9,714 nucleotides of DNA from Candidatus Anoxychlamydiales bacterium. GTDB lineage: Bacteria; Chlamydiota; Chlamydiia; Chlamydiales; SM23-39. Below are positions 1 through 5,978 of the stretch, in pieces; position 1 is the first letter of the stretch, and every line of letters begins with the position of its first letter. A program made the translations under genes and the position numbers. The notes under the pieces were generated by a model, which worked only from the letters and a program-made list of their open reading frames with translations, searched no databases and was not told where the DNA came from. Location of the stretch: contig JAAKFX010000059.1 of the NCBI GenBank assembly GCA_011064865.1, positions 1 to 9,714 of the forward strand, written 5' to 3'.

Positions 1-1
1 A

Positions 2-1210
2 CCTAATCGAGTACGGCTTGTTGAAACTTTTTTAAGAGGATTCCCAAAACAAGACTTTTTAGCAAAGTTAAAAAAAGAGACTCCAAAATGGATGGATAAT
101 CAAATAAATAGTGATCTAAAAGATTTAGATAAGATTACTCCATTAGCAATAGACGCTACATTCGATAAAATATTTAAAACAGTACCTGAGCAAAAAAAAT
201 CATTTATTCGTTATAGGGTAATTGATAACAAGGTTTATAGATATTTTTCAAAAGATGTTGAGATCACTAAAAGAGAGCCATCTTTTGAAAAAGCTTTAAA
301 AACGCTTACAAAACTTACAAAACTTCCCAATATAGATTTTATATATTCTGATATGGATGGAACTCCAGAAGAGTACACTCCAAAAGGGTTTTACATCACA
401 AATGAAAAAGAGATGCAAGCTCCAATATTTACTAGAGCAACAATTCAAAATTCTCCATATGTAGTTTTAATTCCTGATTACTACTCTGTTAGTACTAAAT
501 GGGAAGAAGATTGCCAAAAAATTTTAAATCAAATGAAAGAAAATCCTTGGGAGAAAAAAGCAGCACTAGCTTTTTGGAGAGGTGGCTCTCATGATAAAGG
601 TTATGATATAAAAAGTTATAAAAAAAGACCTCGAGTTGTTCTAGCTTTTTTATCAAAAAAATATCCCCAGTTAATAGAGGCAGGTATTAACAAAACCGAA
701 TATATGCAATTTTTAGATGTTTTAGAAAAGGACAATGTAATAAAACCTTTTGCAACTGTTGAAGATCATCTAAAATATAAATTTCTACCTGTTTTAGATG
801 GTTATATGTGTACATATCCAGGCTATCAGTGGCGTCTTTTATCAAATTCAGTATGTTTTAAACAAAAATCTAATGAAGTTCAATGGTTTTATAGCGCTTT
901 AAAGCCATATGAACACTACATTCCTGTAGCAAATGATATGTCAGATCTTGTTGAAAAAATTAATTGGGCAAAAAAAGAGGATCAAAAGTGTGAAAAAATT
1001 GCAAAAAATGCAACAGATTTTATTTTAAATAATTTAATGTTAGAAGATGTCTATCTATATTTATATAAGGCAATAGATAGCTATAGTTCTCATCTCAAAA
1101 TAGATAAAAACTCACTTTTGAAAGATACAAAATCAGATCCTAGATGGGTATGCGTGCAACAGAGAAGAAAAGCGAATAAAATTTTATTAAAAATGAAGAA
1201 TGAAAACTAA
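2..1210 (+). CDS. GT90 (CAP10/POGLUT-like) glycosyltransferase, copy 1, 5'-truncated by window edge
   Basis: Predicted glycosyltransferase of family GT90, the family of fungal CAP10 xylosyltransferases, animal POGLUT1/Rumi and bacterial LPS-modifying enzymes. The frame is open from base 2. The 30 residues before the Met at 92 (including PNRVR and FLAKLKKETPKW) align with the N-terminal regions of copies 2-4, so Met 92 is internal and the start lies outside the window. Counting from Met 92: RYRVIDNKVYR at 40-50, the IYSDMDG strand with conserved Asp 89 (possible catalytic base), FWRGG with Arg 163, the LDGYMCTYPGYQWRLL core with Arg 248 (likely nucleotide-sugar binding), and KPYEHYIPV at 271-279. 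A basic tail motif (RWVCVQQRRKANKIL) ends the protein. The last 11 nt overlap copy 2. The family call is strong. Sugar donor and acceptor cannot be read from the sequence, and any N-terminal anchor is outside the window. Confidence 0.85.
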   Translation, partial: PNRVRLVETFLRGFPKQDFLAKLKKETPKWMDNQINSDLKDLDKITPLAIDATFDKIFKTVPEQKKSFIRYRVIDNKVYRYFSKDVEITKREPSFEKALKTLTKLTKLPNIDFIYSDMDGTPEEYTPKGFYITNEKEMQAPIFTRATIQNSPYVVLIPDYYSVSTKWEEDCQKILNQMKENPWEKKAALAFWRGGSHDKGYDIKSYKKRPRVVLAFLSKKYPQLIEAGINKTEYMQFLDVLEKDNVIKPFATVEDHLKYKFLPVLDGYMCTYPGYQWRLLSNSVCFKQKSNEVQWFYSALKPYEHYIPVANDMSDLVEKINWAKKEDQKCEKIAKNATDFILNNLMLEDVYLYLYKAIDSYSSHLKIDKNSLLKDTKSDPRWVCVQQRRKANKILLKMKNEN

Positions 1211-2468
1211 AATTTATTTTTTTTTTATATTTTTTTTGGCTTTTGCGATATCAACTTTAATATATCTGCAAATTGATAAGAAAAATAAAAAAGGAACTAA
1301 TGTAAAATTTTTATCAAAAAAAAACTTTCATTCTAGTTTAAGAAATCCTGTATCTTGGATGAAAGATCAAATAGAAAAAGATTTTCAAGAAATTGATCAA
1401 TTTTCATCTCAAATAGTAGACGATACAATGCAGTCTATAAAGAAAAATGCAGTTTTTGGAAAAGATGCATTTTATAGATATAGGATTATAAATAATAAAC
1501 TTTATAGATATCATTTTGAAAATGAAAAAATAGCAATAAATGATTTAGATTTTGAAAGAGCTGTAAAAACTCTATTAAGACTTACAAAGATAGCTGATAT
1601 TGATTTTATATATACCGATGTAGATGGTCTGCCTTTAGATATAGTACCAAAATCTGTTTATCAAAATATTGATAGATTTGCTCCCATTTTATGCCATGCA
1701 AAACTAAAAGATGAAAAAAATGTAATATTGATCCCAGATCATAACTCTTATACAAAAAGTTGGAAAACGCTAACAAAGCAAATTATATCTGAAAATCAAA
1801 AGGTTTTATGGGATCAAAAAAAAGAAAAAGCTTTTTGGAGAGGCGGATCCAATGATCAGCAATATACTTTGGATAATTATAAAAAAAAACCAAGGTTTAT
1901 TATATCTAAACTATCGAGGAGCTATTTTGATTCTATAGATGCTGGAATTACTCCCTCTTGGGGTTTTCAATTAGAACCTATATTAAAAAAAGAAGACGTT
2001 TTAAAAGATTTTGCCACAATCCTAGAGCATTTAGAATGTAAATATCTTCCTAATATAGATGGTTATATGTGTTCATATCCTGGATATCAATGGAGACTTT
2101 TATCAAACTCAATTTGTTTTAAGCAAGAATCAGATCAAATTCAATGGTTTTATGGGGCACTACATCCATATGAGCATTATATTCCAATTAAAAATGATAT
2201 CTCCGATTTAATAGATAAGATTAATTGGGCTAAAAAAAATGACAGTGTTTGTGTAAAAATTACAAAAAATGCGACAAATTTTGCAAAAAACAATCTTATG
2301 CTTGAAAATGTATATGTTTATCTTTATAAAGTTTTAGAAAAATACTCAAAATATCAAAGCCTAAATAGGCAAAAATTGTTAAATGATCTGAAACAAGATA
2401 ATAGATGGGTATGTATAGAAAATAGGAAAAAAACTATTAAAATACTTAAAAAAAGGAAACAAAATTGA
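1200..2468 (+). CDS. GT90 (CAP10/POGLUT-like) glycosyltransferase, copy 2, membrane-anchored
   Basis: A complete 422-residue GT90 protein. A hydrophobic segment at about 5-23 (rich in Phe/Leu/Ile) is followed by a Lys-rich stretch (26-31), which suggests an uncleaved anchor. The GT90 landmarks follow in order: RYRIINNKLYRY at 93-104, IYTDVDG with Asp 142, ILIPDH at 176-181, AFWRGGS with Arg 214, IDAGI at 246-250, IDGYMCSYPGYQWRLL with Arg 299, HPYEHYIPI at 322-330, and the tail motif RWVCIENRKK. It shares with copy 1 a longer segment after WRG that copies 3 and 4 lack. The ATG at 1200 lies inside the end of copy 1 with no good Shine-Dalgarno, so translation is probably coupled. A 10-T run (1217-1226) and an 8-T run (1230-1237) sit just after the start. 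Residues 298-333 are identical to copy 3. Substrates are unknown. It could modify surface glycans, LPS or protein. Confidence 0.88.
   Translation: MKTKIYFFFIFFLAFAISTLIYLQIDKKNKKGTNVKFLSKKNFHSSLRNPVSWMKDQIEKDFQEIDQFSSQIVDDTMQSIKKNAVFGKDAFYRYRIINNKLYRYHFENEKIAINDLDFERAVKTLLRLTKIADIDFIYTDVDGLPLDIVPKSVYQNIDRFAPILCHAKLKDEKNVILIPDHNSYTKSWKTLTKQIISENQKVLWDQKKEKAFWRGGSNDQQYTLDNYKKKPRFIISKLSRSYFDSIDAGITPSWGFQLEPILKKEDVLKDFATILEHLECKYLPNIDGYMCSYPGYQWRLLSNSICFKQESDQIQWFYGALHPYEHYIPIKNDISDLIDKINWAKKNDSVCVKITKNATNFAKNNLMLENVYVYLYKVLEKYSKYQSLNRQKLLNDLKQDNRWVCIENRKKTIKILKKRKQN
2452..2457 (+). promoter_or_regulatory. Ribosome binding site supporting the TTG start of copy 3
   Basis: AAAGGA lies 7 nt before the TTG at 2465, inside the 3' end of copy 2. 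There is no ATG nearby that would keep the hydrophobic N-terminus, so this site decides in favour of the rare TTG start. The start overlaps the copy 2 stop as TTGA. Confidence 0.6.
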
Positions 2469-3745
2469 AAAAGAAAGTTATTATTTTACTCAGTTTATGT
2501 GTCTTAGGGTTTTCTATTTATTTTTTCTCTTCTAAAGCTATATATCGATTGCATAAAAGAAAATGTAAAAATACTTTTTTGGATTATATTTCTAAAGAAA
2601 AATATAATCAAAGTGTCGATAACATACCCACTTGGATGGTAGATCAAATCAACAATGAGTTTAAATTTTATGAGAATGCTAAAATATCTCAAGATGCTTT
2701 AGAGGAAACTTTTTTCACTATCCAAATTAGAAGATTTTATGAAAAAGATAGTTTTATTAGATATAGAATTATTGACAATGAAATTTTTGCGTATCTTCCT
2801 GAAGAAAAAATATTTTCTAAAAGACAATTTACATTTGAAAGAGCTTTAAAAACTCTTACTAAAATAACCAAACTGCCCGATATTGATATTATATATTCAG
2901 ATGAAGATGGAACCCCTCTTTTTGATAGACCGGAGAGTTTTTATGAAATGATAGAACAAAAATTTCAAGCACCACTACTATCTAGAGCAAAACTTAAAAA
3001 CAATGACTATGTCATTTTAATTCCTGATTATCATGATCTTTCCCATGCAAACCCTATGCAAATAAAGAACTTTTTGAAATTAAATGAAAGTGATCTATGG
3101 GAAAATAAAATATCAAAAGTTTTTTGGCGGGGAACTAATCGTAGAAAAGCTAGATATCTACTAGCTAAGCTCTCTTATAAAAATCCTGATGTTGTCGATG
3201 CTGGTTTTTTAGAAAATATATATGAAAAAAATTATGAGCTTGATGATCCTGGGATGGACGTTTCTCATTTAGAAAAACCGTACGCATCAATTCAGGAGCA
3301 TCTAAAATATAAATATCAACCTGTTTTAGATGGATTTTTTTGTACCTATCCAGGTTATAAATGGCGACTTTTATCAAATTCGATTTGTTTTAAACAAGAA
3401 TCTGATCAAATTCAATGGTTTTATGGAGCGCTACATCCATACGAGCATTATATCCCAATTAAAAATGATATGTCCGATATTTCACAAAAAATTATATGGG
3501 CTCAAAAAAATGATGATAAATGCAAAAAAATATCTCAGAGTGCAACTGATTTTGTAATTAAGAATCTTCAAATTGAAAATGTATATGCATATTTATTTCA
3601 TCTTTTAAAAAAATATGAAACCATCCAAGCTTTTGATAAAAATGATTTAATTAAAGATACAGTAGATAATCCAAGATGGATATCTATTCAAAATAGAAAA
3701 AAGGCTCATCTAATTTTAAAAAGAAAAGGATATAACATTTATTAA
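2465..3745 (+). CDS. GT90 (CAP10/POGLUT-like) glycosyltransferase, copy 3, membrane-anchored, TTG start
   Basis: A 426-residue GT90 protein. The N-terminus is KKK, then a hydrophobic stretch at about 5-22, then a strongly basic flank (YRLHKRKCK, 27-35). By the positive-inside rule that flank could keep the catalytic part on the cytoplasmic side. Landmarks: RYRIIDNEIFAY at 99-110, IYSDEDG with Asp 148, ILIPDY at 184-189, VFWRG with Arg 222, PDVVDAGF at 241-248, VLDGFFCTYPGYKWRLL with Arg 301, HPYEHYIPI, and the tail RWISIQNRKKAH. After WRG it is shorter than copies 1 and 2 and very basic (TNRRKAR). The start is TTG, overlapping the copy 2 stop by 4 nt, with AAAGGA 7 nt upstream. This is a typical coupled arrangement. 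Its C-terminal core is unusually close to copy 2. The GT90 assignment is firm; donor and acceptor are not known. Confidence 0.87.
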   Translation: MKKKVIILLSLCVLGFSIYFFSSKAIYRLHKRKCKNTFLDYISKEKYNQSVDNIPTWMVDQINNEFKFYENAKISQDALEETFFTIQIRRFYEKDSFIRYRIIDNEIFAYLPEEKIFSKRQFTFERALKTLTKITKLPDIDIIYSDEDGTPLFDRPESFYEMIEQKFQAPLLSRAKLKNNDYVILIPDYHDLSHANPMQIKNFLKLNESDLWENKISKVFWRGTNRRKARYLLAKLSYKNPDVVDAGFLENIYEKNYELDDPGMDVSHLEKPYASIQEHLKYKYQPVLDGFFCTYPGYKWRLLSNSICFKQESDQIQWFYGALHPYEHYIPIKNDMSDISQKIIWAQKNDDKCKKISQSATDFVIKNLQIENVYAYLFHLLKKYETIQAFDKNDLIKDTVDNPRWISIQNRKKAHLILKRKGYNIY

Positions 3746-3765
3746 TCAAAAGGGTAAAAATCAAT

Positions 3766-5064
3766 ATGAAAAGAAAATACTATTTAGTTTTAATTTTTGT
3801 CATTGCTCTAACAGCTAGTATTGGTATAAAAAACAAAAATCCTAATAGATCTAGAGAAACATATATAAAAATTTTGTCAAAAGATAAGTTTTTCTCAAAA
3901 CTGCAAAATGCGCCGCTTTGGATGACAGAGCAGATAGATGAAGATTTAGAATATCCTAGATTGAATAAAGTAAGCTTAAACGCTCTTACTAAAACTTATT
4001 GGAATATGAAAAAAAGATTTCATGAAACTAAGCAAGATTTTATTCGATATCGAATAGTTGATAATACTTTATATCAATATTTCCCAGAAGATGAAAAATT
4101 TACAAAAAAAGAAGAGGCTTTTGAAAAAGCATTAAAAACAGTTTTAAAATTAAAAAAGCTGCCCGTTATAGATTTCGTTTTTTCAAATATCGATGGTTTA
4201 CCGTCAAATAAAGATCAAAAAGATAAATCTTTTTATTATGAGAATAAAAAGGGATTTTATTTAGTCGATGATAACAAATATCAAGCCCCTATTTTTACAA
4301 GAGCAAAAGGATCGGATGTTAAAGTTGGAATATTAATTCCTGACTATTATGTTCTATCAGAGCTTTGGCCAAAAATGCAAAAAGAGGTATTAAAATTAAA
4401 TACTGAAATAGATTGGGATAAAAAAATCAATTGTTTTCATTGGAGAGGAGCCTCTAGTAAACTTTTTCGTTTTAAACTCTGTGAACTGTCTTTAAACCAT
4501 AGTGATATCGTCGATGCAGGTTTTGTTGAAAAAATGGATGATAGAAAGATAAGAGAGCTCAAATTTTGGAATAAATATGATGTATATCAAAAACTCAAAA
4601 AAAATTATGCTAGCTTAGAAGAGCAAATACATAATAAGTATCTTCCTGTATTAGATGGTGTTATGTGTACTTATCCTGGATTTCATTGGAGATTATTATC
4701 TAACTCGGTTGTATTAAAACAAGAATCTATTGAAAAACAGTGGTTTTATAGAGCCTTAAAACCGTATGAGCATTACGTTCCTATAAAATATGATATGTCA
4801 GATCTATTTCATCAAATTACTTGGGCTATGCAAAATGATGATAAATGTAAAAAAATAGCTAAAAATGCATCGGATTTTGTTATGCAAAATCTAATGATTG
4901 AAGATGTTTATGTTTATTTATATAAAGTGCTTACAGAGTATTCAAAATATCAAGCTTTTGATAAAAAAGATCTCATTAAAGATCTAAAACAAGATAAAAA
5001 TTGGATTGCTATTTCTAATAGAAGAAAAGCAAATGAGATTTTGAAAAAAAGAAAGTTACTTTAA
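3766..5064 (+). CDS. GT90 (CAP10/POGLUT-like) glycosyltransferase, copy 4, membrane-anchored
   Basis: A 432-residue GT90 protein and the last of the array. MKRK is followed by a hydrophobic segment at about 5-21 and a basic stretch (KNKNPNRSR). The NPNRSR stretch resembles the PNRVR that opens the visible part of copy 1. Landmarks: RYRIVDNTLYQY at 94-105, VFSNIDG with Asp 143, ILIPDYY at 189-195, HWRGAS with Arg 227, SDIVDAGF at 246-253, VLDGVMCTYPGFHWRLL with Arg 309, KPYEHYVPI, and the tail NWIAISNRRKAN. It differs from its sisters in two ways: Val-Leu replaces Cys-Phe just after the core Arg (SNSVVLKQ), and an extra charged stretch lies at about 147-170. AGGG at 3751-3754 is a plausible ribosome site, 11 nt before the ATG, and the gap to copy 3 is only 20 nt. 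It probably shares the operon. The role is likely glycan or protein glycosylation, with substrate unknown. Confidence 0.88.
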   Translation: MKRKYYLVLIFVIALTASIGIKNKNPNRSRETYIKILSKDKFFSKLQNAPLWMTEQIDEDLEYPRLNKVSLNALTKTYWNMKKRFHETKQDFIRYRIVDNTLYQYFPEDEKFTKKEEAFEKALKTVLKLKKLPVIDFVFSNIDGLPSNKDQKDKSFYYENKKGFYLVDDNKYQAPIFTRAKGSDVKVGILIPDYYVLSELWPKMQKEVLKLNTEIDWDKKINCFHWRGASSKLFRFKLCELSLNHSDIVDAGFVEKMDDRKIRELKFWNKYDVYQKLKKNYASLEEQIHNKYLPVLDGVMCTYPGFHWRLLSNSVVLKQESIEKQWFYRALKPYEHYVPIKYDMSDLFHQITWAMQNDDKCKKIAKNASDFVMQNLMIEDVYVYLYKVLTEYSKYQAFDKKDLIKDLKQDKNWIAISNRRKANEILKKRKLL

Positions 5065-5071
5065 TTTTTTT

Positions 5072-5101
5072 TTGACAATCCGACTTTCAAAAGGTTACAT
5101 T
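5072..5101 (+). promoter_or_regulatory. Predicted sigma-70-type promoter for tatD (and possibly sdhCAB)
   Basis: TTGACA (5072-5077) matches the -35 consensus exactly. After an 18-nt spacer comes TACATT (5096-5101), a 4/6 match to the -10 element. An alternative is TTACAT at 17 nt. Transcription would begin near 5108, about 20 nt before the tatD ATG at 5130, with a weak AGG ribosome site at 5120-5122. It follows the end of the GT90 array, so tatD need not depend on that operon. Confidence 0.5.
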
Positions 5102-5129
5102 GCAAATTGTTTATTAGTTAGGTAAAAAC

Positions 5130-5888
5130 ATGCAATTTTTTGACTCTCATGCTCATTTAACCGAAGATGATTATGACAATATTGATGAAGTAATAGATAG
5201 AGCGAAAAAAGCAAATATTACAAAAATTATAAATATTTGCACAAATAGAGCTTCTTTAGAGAGAGGATTTGAATTATCAAAAAAATATGATTTTATTCAC
5301 ATAGCGGCATCTACAATCCCCCAAGATGCAGATAATGCAAATGATATCTTTTTTGAAACTGTCAAAAAAGCAGCTGAAGATAAAAAACTAATTGCGATAG
5401 GGGAGAGTGGACTCGATTATTTTTATGGTTTAGAGAAAAAAGAGTTTCAAAAGCTATTTTTTAATAACTACTTTACACTAGCTAAAGATTTAAAGCTGCC
5501 GCTTATAATTCATGCAAGAGATGCATATGTAGATATTTTACAAATAGCAAATGATTTTAAATATCCTAAAGCAATACTTCACTGTTTTACAGGAAATGAG
5601 GCGCAAGCTAAAGAAGTTTTAGATCAAGGATGGAACATCTCTTTTAGCGGTATTGTAACTTTTAAAAATTCTCAAGATCTAAGAGATATTGTAAAAATAG
5701 TTCCTCTAGACCGTATTTTAATAGAAACAGACTCTCCACTTTTAGCACCTCAATCTAAAAGAGGTACAAAAAATGAACCTGCAAATGTTATTGAAGTTGC
5801 TCAAATAATTGCTGAAATTAAAAATGTGAGCTTGGAGGAAATTGCTAAAATTACATTTGATAATGCTTCAAAAATTTTCTTTTCGTAA
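5130..5888 (+). CDS. tatD: TatD-family metal-dependent hydrolase (putative deoxyribonuclease)
   Basis: A 252-residue member of the TatD family, two-metal TIM-barrel hydrolases of the amidohydrolase superfamily; characterised members act as 3'-5' DNases. The usual length is about 255-265 residues, so this is complete. Metal ligands expected for the family are visible: FDSHAH with His 7 and His 9, GESGLD with Glu 92, IIHARDA with His 128, LHCFTG with His 151, and ETDSPLLAP with Asp 201. The GxHPH motif common after the second strand is missing and is STIPQDAD here (61-68); those His are not among the main metal ligands. The first residue is well placed, only six residues before the HxH motif. 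It is encoded directly upstream of sdhC with a 90-nt gap, as in Chlamydia, but no functional link to succinate dehydrogenase is evident. It is probably cytoplasmic, since no signal peptide is seen. Confidence 0.93.
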   Translation: MQFFDSHAHLTEDDYDNIDEVIDRAKKANITKIINICTNRASLERGFELSKKYDFIHIAASTIPQDADNANDIFFETVKKAAEDKKLIAIGESGLDYFYGLEKKEFQKLFFNNYFTLAKDLKLPLIIHARDAYVDILQIANDFKYPKAILHCFTGNEAQAKEVLDQGWNISFSGIVTFKNSQDLRDIVKIVPLDRILIETDSPLLAPQSKRGTKNEPANVIEVAQIIAEIKNVSLEEIAKITFDNASKIFFS

Positions 5889-5901
5889 ATAAAATTATTG
5901 C

Positions 5902-5923
5902 ATGTAAAATAAAAGTTTTACAT
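5902..5923. repeat. AT-rich inverted repeat upstream of sdhC
   Basis: ATGTAAAA (5902-5909) and TTTTACAT (5916-5923) are perfect 8-bp arms around a 6-nt loop. A further TTTTACAT copy ends at 5960. It lies in the 90-nt tatD-sdhC spacer (5889-5978). It could be an operator dyad or a weak RNA hairpin. There is no T-run after it, so it is not a standard terminator. In such AT-rich DNA an 8-bp match could be chance. Confidence 0.35.
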
Positions 5924-5959
5924 AGAAATTAAACTCTCATTTTATTTAAAATTTTTACA

Positions 5960-5965
5960 TATAAA
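5960..5965 (+). promoter_or_regulatory. Possible -10 element close to sdhC
   Basis: TATAAA matches the -10 consensus at 5 of 6 bases. No convincing -35 lies 16-18 nt upstream (the 17-nt position reads TCATTT). A transcript from here would have a leader of only about 7 nt before the sdhC ATG at 5979, which also lacks a Shine-Dalgarno. It may be chance in AT-rich DNA. Confidence 0.25.
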
Positions 5966-5978
5966 AAAATAGATCTGA

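Noticed and set aside
3165..3377. Antisense and alternative-frame open stretches inside the glycosyltransferase genes (also 2504-2692 and 3330-3557)
   Set aside because: They lie wholly inside well-supported GT90 coding sequence, lack family features and have no ribosome sites.
5044..5073. A-run / AAAGTTACTTT / T-run after copy 4 as an intrinsic terminator
   Set aside because: The stem has only four base pairs with one G-C, followed by mismatches. The T-run is there, but the hairpin is too weak to claim.
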